A stretch of DNA of 40,040 nt, taken from positions 1 to 40,040 of the forward strand of contig CAJUDY010000036.1 in assembly GCA_910584945.1 (NCBI GenBank), given 5' to 3'. The position numbers were made by a program, and so were the translations under genes. This document shows, piece after piece, positions 17,315 through 25,980 of this stretch (position 1 is the stretch's first letter; each line of letters begins with the position of its first letter). The stretch is from an uncultured Lachnospiraceae bacterium (GTDB lineage: Bacteria > Bacillota > Clostridia > Lachnospirales > Lachnospiraceae). The notes under the pieces were generated by a model. It was not told where the DNA came from. It saw only the letters and a list, made by a program, of their open reading frames with translations, and ran no database searches.

Positions 17315-18172
17315 TTAGCGAGTCTTTAGAAATACATATTCCCGCTGGGCTTTCTCATCATCCGGATAACGCTCCAGATAGCTCTCCATTTTCAGCTTTG
17401 CGGTCTCAAAATCTCCTTTTTGCTCATAGACCGCAATCTCATTGCCGAGAAGTTCTTTTAAGCTCTCCCCTTCTCCTCTGGCAATCCCGGACTCCAGGGT
17501 CCCAAGCGCCGCGTCATAGTCCTTCTGGTCCATCTGCCAGGCGGCAACCCGGGCATAGGCGTTCTGATGCTCCGGCGACTCCCCCTCCAGATACTGCTGG
17601 TACAGAGTCACCGCATAGTCCGTATTGCCCATCTGCCAGTACAGCTGGGCTTCCCAGTAGACCCCCTCCGGGTCTCCTCCGTCCGACGCGCTCTCCAGAT
17701 AGGTCTTGGCGCCGGAATAATCTTCCATATAATAAGAAAGCCGTCCCAGCGTCACGCTGTCCTTTTTGGGGGTCAGCTCCTTTGCCCTGGCAAAATCCGC
17801 GTTGGCCGCCTCGGTATTGCCGGACTCCCGGTACAGAAGTCCCCGGGTCATATAGATCTCGGCGCTCTCCTTCAGATCCAGGATCGCGCTGCAGGTGTCG
17901 ATGGCACCCTGGGTCTCTCCCGCATAATGCTGTGCAGAAGCCTTATATGCCGCGATATCCAGTTCCAGCGCCCCCGCATTCCGGCCCGCAGAAAGCGCAA
18001 GCGCCTCTTCATAGGAAGCGACGGCCGCCTCATAATCCCCCTCCAGAGCCTGCTGCATCCCCTGGCTTCGGAGGGAGAGCTGCCGTTCCTCCACTTCTTT
18101 GCTCTTCCCGCATCCCGCGAGACAGAGGACGCAGCATCCGGCGGCCATCCACATCTTTCTCTTATTATTCAT
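17315..18172 (-). CDS. TPR-repeat lipoprotein
   Basis: This 285-residue secreted lipoprotein has a signal peptide MNNKRKMWMAAGCCVLCLAGC with lipobox LAGC. The mature part is built of tetratricopeptide-like helix pairs (GDYEAAVASYEEALAL; SGNTEAANADFARAKEL; GNTDYAVTLYQQYLEG; KDYDAALGTLESGI; GDFETAKLKMESYLERYP), which form a protein-binding scaffold on the outer membrane face. The start is the ATG at 18172 with GGAGGAACGAAC before it. Longer frames to 18211 lie inside the preceding gene. It overlaps the GT2 stop by 4 bases (ATGA), so the two are coupled. It probably assists wall-polymer assembly, but its partner is unknown. Confidence 0.85.
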   Translation of the reverse strand: MNNKRKMWMAAGCCVLCLAGCGKSKEVEERQLSLRSQGMQQALEGDYEAAVASYEEALALSAGRNAGALELDIAAYKASAQHYAGETQGAIDTCSAILDLKESAEIYMTRGLLYRESGNTEAANADFARAKELTPKKDSVTLGRLSYYMEDYSGAKTYLESASDGGDPEGVYWEAQLYWQMGNTDYAVTLYQQYLEGESPEHQNAYARVAAWQMDQKDYDAALGTLESGIARGEGESLKELLGNEIAVYEQKGDFETAKLKMESYLERYPDDEKAQREYVFLKTR

Positions 18173-19092
18173 GTTCGTTCCTCCTGCCAAAACGATTGAT
18201 TCATAGTGCACATCCGGATCACTCCCCGGGGAAGCTTTTGGTAACGCTGCCCCAGCTTATAGCCCAGCAGTTTTCCCGCATTCTGGGTCACCACGGTTCC
18301 GATCAGCCAGGGCTTCCTGATGCGCAGACAGTGAAGCATGCTTTTTTTCACCAGCCGCATTCCCTCGGACTCTGAACTGACACCCGCGAAGACCTCCGGA
18401 TGCATCTTTTGGGAGACAGCCAGATCAAAATACCGGTGAAACTGCTGGATGGCGCTGTAATTATGCGAATGGATCACCCGCGCCCCGGCACAGTAGACGA
18501 TCTTTCCGCCCGCATTCAGAAGCTTTCCCGCGTAGATCATATCTTCATTGAAGATGGTACGTTTTTCAAATCCCCCCAGCTCCAGATACCGGTCGCGCCT
18601 CCAGGCCGCACAGACGTTGGAGCAGAAAAAGGCTTTTACTCCAAGCCGCGTGAGATCTTCTCTGCTTTTGATGCAGTCTTCTTTCGGATAATTGAACCCT
18701 CTCGTATAACGCTCGATCTCGCTGCAGCCCTCCGCCGGAAGCTGCCTGGCATAAGCGGCCCAGACTTCCGGAGACTCAAAAGGACTTAAAAGATGCTTAA
18801 GAAGATCCCGGTCCGCCGGCATGGCGTCCTGGGTCATGCATACCACCACGTCCGCCCGGGACATACGCATCCCCTGATCCCGAGTTCCGCCATGGTCGAA
18901 CTGCGCCTTTGTCACATGGTGCACTTCCAGACCTTCATACCGCGAAAGAAGCTCCTTCGGAAAATACGCCTTTTCGGTATTCATAAGGATCATCCTGCCC
19001 ACAGGAACACTCTGGGCTCTGAGCCGCCTTATAAGCTCTTCCAGTAAATCTCCCGGGCGGTATACGGGAATCAGTACGTCTGCCGTCAACAT
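18169..19092 (-). CDS. GT2 glycosyltransferase, rhamnosyltransferase-like
   Basis: A family 2 transferase of 307 residues (GT-A fold). It starts with the nucleotide-sugar strand ADVLIPVYRPGDLLEELI. The markers FDHGGTRDQGMRMS and VVCMTQDAMPADRDLL take the place of a DxD block, and SNVCAAWRR, GGFEKRTIFNEDMIY and HSHNYSAIQQF follow. This pattern is typical of bacterial rhamnosyltransferase-annotated members, which fits the dTDP-rhamnose genes at 37-39 kb. I choose the ATG at 19092 because AGGAGGG sits 5 bases upstream. The upstream ATG at 19113 overlaps the terminator. It lies after the polysaccharide operon terminator, so it may be read through or have its own promoter. Confidence 0.88.
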   Translation of the reverse strand: MLTADVLIPVYRPGDLLEELIRRLRAQSVPVGRMILMNTEKAYFPKELLSRYEGLEVHHVTKAQFDHGGTRDQGMRMSRADVVVCMTQDAMPADRDLLKHLLSPFESPEVWAAYARQLPAEGCSEIERYTRGFNYPKEDCIKSREDLTRLGVKAFFCSNVCAAWRRDRYLELGGFEKRTIFNEDMIYAGKLLNAGGKIVYCAGARVIHSHNYSAIQQFHRYFDLAVSQKMHPEVFAGVSSESEGMRLVKKSMLHCLRIRKPWLIGTVVTQNAGKLLGYKLGQRYQKLPRGVIRMCTMNQSFWQEERT

Positions 19093-19111
19093 GGAACCCT
19101 CCTGATATGCC

Positions 19112-19137
19112 AAAAAGGGGGATTTTCAAAATCCCCC
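19112..19137 (-). terminator. Rho-independent terminator after the LCP gene
   Basis: GGGGGATTTT-c-AAAATCCCCC is followed on the minus strand by TTTTT, a canonical terminator 11 bases after the LCP gene stop. It lies only about 20 bases before the next start codon, so any transcript reading into the GT2 gene must pass through it. Confidence 0.85.
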
Positions 19138-19147
19138 TGAAGTTCTC

Positions 19148-20293
19148 TTAATAACCGGTATCCTGTGCGATCTTGTCGGAGATCGCCTGTACTTCGTCCG
19201 ACGGCGTATAGGAATAATTGCCGAACAGATACTCATGAAGCTGTCTTACATTCTCTGCCAGGTTCACCGGAATGACGCAGGAACCCTTGCCGCTGACCGT
19301 GCCCGGCGTCCGGTCAAAGGGGAAGCCCTGGGTATCCACAATGTCATATCCCAGCATTTCCGGCGCCATCTGAAGGATCTCTTCATTGGTGTAATTGGTG
19401 GCAATCTTGGAGAAGACCGCGTTGATGATCTCATTGATCTCCGTAATATCCGCTTTTTTCGCCGTGTTCACCAGCTCCATAATCACTTCCCGCTGGCGCT
19501 CGGTTCTCTTGAAATCATCCCCCGCCGTATAGCGGATACGGCAGTAAGAAGTCGCCTGTACGCCATCCAGGAGCTGCAGTCCCGGCTGCACCAGCTTCTG
19601 GGTCTCCACGCCGGTAACCTTGGACGTCTCCACGGTATAATTATTCAGATGCAGAAGCTCTTCTTCATCCACATCGATCATGATGCCGCCCAGAAGATCC
19701 ACCGTCTCTGTCAGCGCGGCAAAGTCCACGCTCATATAATATTTAATATCCAGGTCCAGGTTCTTGTTCAGCATGGTCATGGCCTGCTCCGGACCGCCCG
19801 CAGAATACGCTCCGTTACACTTGTTGTACTTGCCGTTGGCCAGATCCAGGTAAGTATCACGGAATACCGATACCAGCCGGACTTCCTTCGTATCATTGTT
19901 AATGCTGGCGATGATAATCGTGTCGCTTCGGTTTCCTTTTCCAAGCTGTCCCGGTGTTCTGGTGTCCAGTCCGAACAGCGCTATGTTCGTATATCCTGAC
20001 ATGGTCTTTACCGTCTCTTCCGGCATGTCTTCATTAACCTGTACCTGCTCCGGGTCCACGATGGGCTTCTGAATCCGGTCCAGCTGCCGCACCACATAGA
20101 AGCCCGCAACCAGCACCACCAACAGTAAAATCTCAATTCCAAAAATAATAAATCTCTTTTTCTTCTTAGCCGCTTTTCTTCTGGAAGAACCTTTTTTCCT
20201 CGTAGACGGAGCGGCGCCCTTTGCAGAACTGCTTCTTCCGGCAGAAGAAGGTTTCTTCTTTGAGCCTGTTTTTTTCATCGTTTCTTTTGCCAT
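19148..20293 (-). CDS. LytR-CpsA-Psr (LCP) family wall glycopolymer ligase
   Basis: A 381-residue membrane-anchored phosphotransferase that moves undecaprenyl-linked glycopolymers onto peptidoglycan. A very basic Lys/Ser-rich cytoplasmic tail (1-47) precedes one membrane helix (about 48-69). The LCP domain shows NIALFGLDTR, the cluster RSDTIIIASINNDTKEVRLVSVFRDTYLDL, YYMSVDFAALTETVDLLGG and the catalytic Arg blocks SYCRIRYTAGDDFKRTERQREV. The RBS AAAGGATG precedes the ATG. As the last gene of the block it probably attaches the glycan made by the upstream genes. Confidence 0.93.
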   Translation of the reverse strand: MAKETMKKTGSKKKPSSAGRSSSAKGAAPSTRKKGSSRRKAAKKKKRFIIFGIEILLLVVLVAGFYVVRQLDRIQKPIVDPEQVQVNEDMPEETVKTMSGYTNIALFGLDTRTPGQLGKGNRSDTIIIASINNDTKEVRLVSVFRDTYLDLANGKYNKCNGAYSAGGPEQAMTMLNKNLDLDIKYYMSVDFAALTETVDLLGGIMIDVDEEELLHLNNYTVETSKVTGVETQKLVQPGLQLLDGVQATSYCRIRYTAGDDFKRTERQREVIMELVNTAKKADITEINEIINAVFSKIATNYTNEEILQMAPEMLGYDIVDTQGFPFDRTPGTVSGKGSCVIPVNLAENVRQLHEYLFGNYSYTPSDEVQAISDKIAQDTGY

Positions 20294-20314
20294 AATTCAT
20301 CCTTTCTACGCCTG

Positions 20315-21724
20315 TTAGTAAGCATTCTTGTTCACAAAACCTTTAAAAAAAGTCAGGAAAAGAATCTTAATGTCCAGTCCAATCGTCCAGTTCTCAATAT
20401 AGTACAGGTCGTATTCGATACGTTTTTTGATTGATGTATCACCCCGGTATCCATTCACCTGCGCCCAGCCGGTCAGCCCCGGACGCACCTGATGCTTGAC
20501 CATATAGCGGGGAATCTCCTCCCGGAATTTTTCCACGAAAAAAGGACGCTCCGGTCTGGGTCCCACCAGGCTCATATCGCCTCTCAGGATATTGAACAGC
20601 TGCGGAAGCTCGTCAATGCTGGTCCTGCGGATAAATCTTCCCACCACGGTCACCCGCGGGTCATTCCGCACAGTCCATGCCTTTTTCTCGCTTTTTGCTG
20701 ACTGTACTTCCATGGAACGGAATTTATACATCTTAAAAATCTGGTTGTGGAGCCCTACCCGCTCCTGTTTATATATCAGCGGCCCTTTGGAAGTTGCCTT
20801 TACCAAAACAGCCGTAACCAGCATTACCGGCGAAAAAACGATGATCGCAACCACTGCCCCCGCAAGGTCCATCGCTCTTTTCACAATCATGTTAAAGGTG
20901 TTGGTCAGAGGTACATGGCGGATATTGACCACCGGAAGCCCCATCAGATCCTCCGTATAAGGTCTGGTGGGAATGATATCATTATAATCCGGAACGAATT
21001 TTGTATGCACACCGGATTTTTCACAGGCTGCAACCAGCCGTTTTAATTTGTAGTACTCCTGAAGTCCGAGAGTCAGCGCGATCTCATCCAGACGGTTGTT
21101 CTCTAAGATTTCCTCCAATTCGTCCGTCGTGCCAAGCACAGGAACTCCTTTATAAGTATAGCCGATCTCTTTGTTATCATCCAGAATTCCTTTGACTTTA
21201 TAGCCCCACTGAGGATTCTTGCGGATACGGTCGATAAAAGCCTCCGCGGCGCTGCTGTAGCCGACAAAAATAATATGGCGCAGATTAAAGCCGCTCTTTC
21301 GCATCCTGCGAAGCCCGATCCGGATCAGATTGCGGACTCCGGTCTCCAAGCCGATGTTGATCACATAGAAATAGAACAACATGGTTTTGGAATAATAATC
21401 GGCGTAATCATTGTAGCTGCGGAGCAGGAAAAAAGTTCCCATCACCAGCAGAAGACCGATGGTATTCGCCTTTATGATATTGCTTCCTTCCAGTCTTCTT
21501 CCCTGCAGCCGTTTGGAGGTATACAGGTTGAACGCCAGATACAGAATCAGATACAGCGGTATGATGGGGATCAGTACAATACAGTACTGTAAAAAGCTCA
21601 AACCCCTGGGGTCCGCCAGTATGATAAATTTCAGTACCCACGAAAGCAAATACGCGATACAGATGGTAATGGCATCAACCACCACATGGAGTCGGTTAAA
21701 ATACCGTTGATTGTCTTTAATCAA
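20315..21724 (-). CDS. Undecaprenyl-phosphate sugar-1-phosphate transferase (WcaJ-like)
   Basis: A polyprenyl glycosylphosphotransferase of 469 residues that starts repeat-unit synthesis by putting a hexose-1-phosphate on undecaprenyl phosphate at the membrane. Four N-terminal helices (about 12-120) are followed by a CoA-binding-like Rossmann domain (RHIIFVGYSSAAEAF). A reentrant helix (about 285-310, AGAVVAIIVFSPVMLVTAVL) leads to the catalytic domain: KQERVGLHNQIFKMYKFRSM, then TSIDELPQLFNILRGDMSLVGPRPE and RPGLTGWAQVNGYRGDT. The start is a TTG with AGGTGA 6 bases upstream. It lies between the LCP and GT2 genes. Confidence 0.94.
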   Translation of the reverse strand: MIKDNQRYFNRLHVVVDAITICIAYLLSWVLKFIILADPRGLSFLQYCIVLIPIIPLYLILYLAFNLYTSKRLQGRRLEGSNIIKANTIGLLLVMGTFFLLRSYNDYADYYSKTMLFYFYVINIGLETGVRNLIRIGLRRMRKSGFNLRHIIFVGYSSAAEAFIDRIRKNPQWGYKVKGILDDNKEIGYTYKGVPVLGTTDELEEILENNRLDEIALTLGLQEYYKLKRLVAACEKSGVHTKFVPDYNDIIPTRPYTEDLMGLPVVNIRHVPLTNTFNMIVKRAMDLAGAVVAIIVFSPVMLVTAVLVKATSKGPLIYKQERVGLHNQIFKMYKFRSMEVQSAKSEKKAWTVRNDPRVTVVGRFIRRTSIDELPQLFNILRGDMSLVGPRPERPFFVEKFREEIPRYMVKHQVRPGLTGWAQVNGYRGDTSIKKRIEYDLYYIENWTIGLDIKILFLTFFKGFVNKNAY

Positions 21725-21755
21725 AATACTTCACCTGTTCTTTTTGTCGCCATGA

Positions 21756-22715
21756 CTACGAAACCAATACCCGGAGGTTCTTCCAGAGTTCCAGCTGAAT
21801 CCTGACATACGCCGGAACATGTCCCATATGGAAGGGGACTTTTTTCTGCGAATACGCTCTGCACAGAGCGATACCCCGGCGGAGTCCTTCCAGATAATCT
21901 CTTCCCAGCCCTTTTCTTACAAAGAACAGATACTTGATGAAAAATCCTGTCAAAAGCAGGGGCGCATTCAAAAGCATCTGAAGAAAAGGCATATTCTTGT
22001 AGATCAGATAAACATTGTTTCCCGCGGAGTGCAGTACCTTAAAACGATTGTAGCGGGAGCCGCTGGTAGCGCTGCCCACATGATATACCTCCGCTTCCGG
22101 CACATACCAGTGGTAATAGCCGTAGATCTTTGCCCGGTAGGACAGATCCATATCTTCCAGATAGGCAAAATGTGCCTCGTCAAATCCTCCCAGCTTATCC
22201 ACCAGGTCTTTCCGGTAGATCGCCGCACCGGCGCAGGAGGAGAAAATCCTGCAGCCTTTCTGATACTTCCCGGCCGGTCGGCCTTTGCCTCTGGTCACTC
22301 CGTAGCCAAGAGCACAGTAGTAATCTCCGGCATTGTCCACAAGATCCCGCGCATGATACTTAAGCATCTTCGCCGCGCAGGAAAACCGCCGGTCATCCTC
22401 ACGGATTGCCAAAAGAAGCTGCCTCGCAAAATCCGGGCACACTTCCGTATCGTTGTTCAAAAGTATGATATAAGGGCTTTTTGCCCTTTTGATTCCTTCA
22501 TTGACTGCCCGGCAGAACCCATAGTTCTGACGAAGGCAGATCAGTCTGCATTCCGGAAAGCATTTCCGGATATAGTCCTGGCTTCCGTCGGAAGAACCGT
22601 TGTCCACCACGATCACTTCCATAAGCACGTCCGTCTGCTGAAACACAGAGTTAAGGCAGGCGTCCAGGAACGCGATTCCATTGTAATTTGGAATGACAAT
22701 CGTTACATCTGTCAT
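21756..22715 (-). CDS. GT2 glycosyltransferase
   Basis: A family 2 transferase of 319 residues. The UDP/dTDP-sugar binding strand is VTIVIPNYNGIAFLDACLNS and the DxD-type metal site is ILLNNDTEV (about 95-103). The acceptor-side blocks are GAAIYRKDLVDKLGGFDE and YLEDMDLSYRAK, typical of rhamnosyltransferase-annotated members. A hydrophobic C-terminal segment (about 248-268) may tether it to the membrane. It starts 3 bases after the 591-residue transferase, with a GGAGAGG ribosome site in that gene's last codons, so the two are probably coupled. It adds one sugar to the lipid-linked unit; donor and linkage cannot be read from sequence. Confidence 0.92.
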   Translation of the reverse strand: MTDVTIVIPNYNGIAFLDACLNSVFQQTDVLMEVIVVDNGSSDGSQDYIRKCFPECRLICLRQNYGFCRAVNEGIKRAKSPYIILLNNDTEVCPDFARQLLLAIREDDRRFSCAAKMLKYHARDLVDNAGDYYCALGYGVTRGKGRPAGKYQKGCRIFSSCAGAAIYRKDLVDKLGGFDEAHFAYLEDMDLSYRAKIYGYYHWYVPEAEVYHVGSATSGSRYNRFKVLHSAGNNVYLIYKNMPFLQMLLNAPLLLTGFFIKYLFFVRKGLGRDYLEGLRRGIALCRAYSQKKVPFHMGHVPAYVRIQLELWKNLRVLVS

Positions 22716-22718
22716 GCG

Positions 22719-24494
22719 TCAACCTCTCCGGCGCAGTCCCCGAATCCGGCAGCTCGTATCTTCCAGAGAAAGATTGCTGTTGTAATATCCGTCCGGTCTC
22801 TGCAGAAGCTCTTTCCATTTCTTCTCGAATGCCGACGTCCGTCTTGACTTCTTTCTGCGGACACGACGCCTCTGCTCCACAATCAGAGCCCCCGGGTCAT
22901 AGATGTTGCGCAGGCCAAGCCCTTCCAGCTTCAGACACAGATCCACATCTTTCATCCGGTCCTCCACGTCTTCGGAAAATCCGCCTGCTTTCAGGAAATG
23001 ACTTCTCCTTACCATCATGAGCTTTCCGGAGACCGCATGATAATTCTGCTGCAGCACCGCCTTGTGAAAGTACCCGCTGTATCCCAGCGGCAGGCCGGCA
23101 AAAGCATCCCCCGCGGGCCCCAAAAGCCCCAGGATCTTTGCTCCGTACCGAAGCTTCCGGTTCCCGTCGTAGACACGACCTCCCACTGCCCCGGCATCAG
23201 CCCGCTGTGCGCTGCCCAGAAGGATCTGCGCAAATTCTCTGCCCGCCTTCTCAATCCGGCTCTCCATAAAAAGCAGATATTCGCTGTCAAGCTTCTCCGC
23301 CAGTCTGGAAAATGTTACAAATTTATTACACGCACTAGTACAATATACTACTTTTATCGGCATTTGTCTATGTTCTTTTATAAAATTCAGAATTAATTTA
23401 TTTTTTTCCGGGGTATCCAGAAGGAGCAGAAGCTCCAGATTCCCGCAATCCTGACTGGAAGCGACCACTTTTAAAAAACGTTTTAATACCGGAAAATCTG
23501 GGGTGTCCAGAAGCACAATGCTGATCTTTTCCGATGTGCGGGGAGTGTAATTCACCCGGTAAAACCCGGGATTTTTAAGCGGTTCCACCGTTCCTCGCAC
23601 GCCTGTTCTTTGAAGATGTTCTATAAGCGCCCGCTGACCGGCCTCATAAGCGTAAGCTTTGCTCTCCGGGTTGGACGCCGTGGACGATTCATGGCATCTC
23701 CAGTGGTACAGAACCTTGGGAATATGACCGACTGCCCGGGCCTGCTCCGCGCACCGCAGGATGAAATCATAGTCCTGAGCGCCGTCAAACGCTTCCTGGT
23801 ACATCCCCGCCCGGTCAAGAAGCCCGCGGCTTACCACCAGCATATGGCAGATATAATTGTTGCTCCGCAGAAGATCCAGATTAAAATCCGGCTTAAAATG
23901 AGGCTGAAAATAAGTCCTGGAGTCAAAGCTCACCTTATCCTCATCCGTATAGAGCAGTTCCGTATCCGGGTGCTCCGAAAGCCACTTCACCACCTCAAAA
24001 AGGGCGTGTTCCTCCAGCAGGTCGTCATGGTCGAGAAGCACCAGATAGTCTCCCGACGCCATGGAAAGGGCCGCGTTGGTGTTGCCGGAGATTCCCAGAT
24101 TCTCCGGGAGCTTCTCGTAGCGCACTCTGGCGTCCCGGGCTCTGTACGCTTCCGCGATTCCCCGGATGGTCTCGTCCTCCCCGCTTCCGTCTGCCAGACA
24201 AAGCTCCAGCTTTGGATAGGTCTGGGCAAGGACCGATTCTGCCATCTCCCGGAAAAAAGGCTCCGGCGTCCGATAGACCGGCACCACTATACTCAATAAG
24301 GGCTCGCGTGAAAACCGGTGCTCCCGCTGCAGCTCCTTCTCGCTTGGCGCCGGGCGTGCCTCGATCATCCAGTCCTGGTACCCTCTCTCCAGGCTGTTCC
24401 GATACAGACGCTCCTGCACCTTTCTGCGAAGCTGTGTCACGCCGTAGCTTTTTACATAATGATAACCGCGCTTTGCGTAATCGACATTTTTCAT
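22719..24494 (-). CDS. Two-domain GT2 glycosyltransferase with degenerate second domain
   Basis: A protein of 591 residues with two tandem GT-A-like halves. The first (about 66-300) is complete: SIVVPVYRTPEPFFREMAESV, LGISGNTNAAL and the metal site LLDHDDLL (154-161), then QDYDFILR and IPKVLYHWR. The second (from about 323) keeps the overall fold, but the place where the 639-residue relative at 30622 has LFLNNDTEV reads LFMESRIE here, so the catalytic Asp motif is missing. It retains KLMMVRRSHFLKAGGF and MKDVDLCLKLEGLGL. One active and one structural or acceptor-binding half is a plausible reading. It lies between DUF4956 and the 319-residue GT2. Confidence 0.9.
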   Translation of the reverse strand: MKNVDYAKRGYHYVKSYGVTQLRRKVQERLYRNSLERGYQDWMIEARPAPSEKELQREHRFSREPLLSIVVPVYRTPEPFFREMAESVLAQTYPKLELCLADGSGEDETIRGIAEAYRARDARVRYEKLPENLGISGNTNAALSMASGDYLVLLDHDDLLEEHALFEVVKWLSEHPDTELLYTDEDKVSFDSRTYFQPHFKPDFNLDLLRSNNYICHMLVVSRGLLDRAGMYQEAFDGAQDYDFILRCAEQARAVGHIPKVLYHWRCHESSTASNPESKAYAYEAGQRALIEHLQRTGVRGTVEPLKNPGFYRVNYTPRTSEKISIVLLDTPDFPVLKRFLKVVASSQDCGNLELLLLLDTPEKNKLILNFIKEHRQMPIKVVYCTSACNKFVTFSRLAEKLDSEYLLFMESRIEKAGREFAQILLGSAQRADAGAVGGRVYDGNRKLRYGAKILGLLGPAGDAFAGLPLGYSGYFHKAVLQQNYHAVSGKLMMVRRSHFLKAGGFSEDVEDRMKDVDLCLKLEGLGLRNIYDPGALIVEQRRRVRRKKSRRTSAFEKKWKELLQRPDGYYNSNLSLEDTSCRIRGLRRRG

Positions 24495-24544
24495 AGTGGC
24501 TTCTTCTCTCTGTCTGCGTTTAAGGATGTTCGTTTCTATAACTT

Positions 24545-25219
24545 TTAAAAGGTCACTTCGCCGTCATGGGCAATCAGGGAAGCGGATACCATCCCTTCAA
24601 GTCCCGCAACTTCCGTGATCAGGCCGCTCTCATCCTTGACCCGAAGTTCCACCACCAGGTCCAGACGATCTTTGGAAAGATTCCTGGACTTTACCTTATA
24701 GGCTTTGGCGTATCTTTTCACCACCTCCAGAACCGCATCTTCCCCATTCACAGAAGTGCTGTTGACCACCAGCATGGAAGGTACCTTGGCTACCGGAATC
24801 AGGTCCAGCACCAGAATACAGATCGTCACCGCCACGGAAGTCACGAGCGCCACTTCATAAAGTCCGGCGCCGCAGATGATGCCGATGCTGATGGACCAGA
24901 ACAAAAATACCAGATCCATGGGGTCTTTGATCGCTGTCCGAAAGCGGACAATGGAAAGAGCGCCTACCATACCAAGGGAGATCACAAGGTTGGACTGCAT
25001 GGCAAGAATGATCGCCGCCGTGATCAGAGACATGGCGGCCAGGGAGATATTAAAGTTCTTGGAATAGAACACTTTTCTTGTGACCAGCCGGTAGATCATG
25101 AACACGTACAGCGCAAGAAGCGCCGTGACAAACAGCGTTGCGGCAATCTTTCCGGTGGTAATGTCCATCCCGCCGAAGCCTTCCAGGAACGATTTTTTGA
25201 ACACATCTTTGAATCCCAT
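24545..25219 (-). CDS. DUF4956 membrane protein
   Basis: A membrane protein of 224 residues. Helices lie at about 27-45, 58-78, 80-95 and 110-140. The family-typical block is NLVISLGMVGALSIVRFRTAIKDP, followed by a soluble C-terminal alpha/beta (ACT/ferredoxin-like) domain with VVELRVKDESGLITEVAGL. The role is not established; DUF4956 genes are often found next to VTC-domain and CotH genes, as here. The ATG at 25219 is preceded by AAGGAG; the longer frame begins inside the VTC gene. It may gate or regulate the phosphate-polymer module. Confidence 0.88.
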   Translation of the reverse strand: MGFKDVFKKSFLEGFGGMDITTGKIAATLFVTALLALYVFMIYRLVTRKVFYSKNFNISLAAMSLITAAIILAMQSNLVISLGMVGALSIVRFRTAIKDPMDLVFLFWSISIGIICGAGLYEVALVTSVAVTICILVLDLIPVAKVPSMLVVNSTSVNGEDAVLEVVKRYAKAYKVKSRNLSKDRLDLVVELRVKDESGLITEVAGLEGMVSASLIAHDGEVTF

Positions 25220-25248
25220 CTTATGTAAATCTCCTTTTCTATTTTGTC

Positions 25249-25965
25249 TTATAGATGAAACTTTCTGCACAGATAATATTTGGAAAAGGCCGTGGGCCTT
25301 AAGTTCTCCGTCTGCACCGTCCGATAGATATAATCCGGAAGGTACTCATCGTATTTCACTTCCAGAATGTGTTGTCCCGCCATTAAAACCGGCCGGAGAG
25401 GAATCTCTTCCTCAAGAAAAAGATCCGTCCGCCCGGAAGAACTGATGTTCTCGTCCATCGTAATCCTCACATTGCCCAAAGGATACACATATGGAACTCT
25501 TCGATACTCCACAATCACCTTGGGCGCCATCCGCCTGGTCTTCCTAAGCAGACAAAGCTTTCTAAGAAGCGCCGGCGTCTCTTCATGGAGCGGAAGCTCT
25601 TCCCCTGCCATCAGCACCCGGCATTCTCTCTCGGTCAGAGGGCAGGAAAGCTTCTGGGTCTTCCCCCGAACCTTCTTCTTTAACTCCAGCGAGATCCGCT
25701 CCTTTTGATGATTATAAATCCGAATCCGGAACTTCTCTCTCGGGTCCGTCCCTGCCTCATTCTCTCTCAGACAGGTATCATAGCAATCGTCAAAATACAG
25801 GCTCCTGATATTGTATGCCCCATCCTCCCCCACATGAGCATCCAGAGTTACCAGACCGCGAAGACGTGCTTCGAGCACCTTTAACTGTCCATAAGAACAA
25901 AGATACTTGAACTCATGGCGGTACTGGTTCTCCGGCAGAGAGGGATCATAAACATTGGTCTCCAT
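25249..25965 (-). CDS. VTC-domain polyphosphate polymerase-type protein
   Basis: A 238-residue protein of the VTC/CYTH tunnel fold, which in eukaryotic Vtc4 makes polyphosphate from ATP. Features that fit are RHEFKYLCS (basic tunnel strand), YNIRSLYFDD, REKFRIRIYNH, ISLELKKKVRGKTQKLS, KVIVEYRR, VRITMDENI and a late HILEVKYDEYLPDYI. Alternating Lys/Arg and Glu residues on strands are expected to line the tunnel. There is no membrane segment, so it probably works with the membrane protein DUF4956 encoded next. It lies between the CotH and DUF4956 genes. Its actual product in bacteria is uncertain. Confidence 0.88.
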   Translation of the reverse strand: METNVYDPSLPENQYRHEFKYLCSYGQLKVLEARLRGLVTLDAHVGEDGAYNIRSLYFDDCYDTCLRENEAGTDPREKFRIRIYNHQKERISLELKKKVRGKTQKLSCPLTERECRVLMAGEELPLHEETPALLRKLCLLRKTRRMAPKVIVEYRRVPYVYPLGNVRITMDENISSSGRTDLFLEEEIPLRPVLMAGQHILEVKYDEYLPDYIYRTVQTENLRPTAFSKYYLCRKFHL

Positions 25966-25980
25966 CCATTCACTTCCGTT

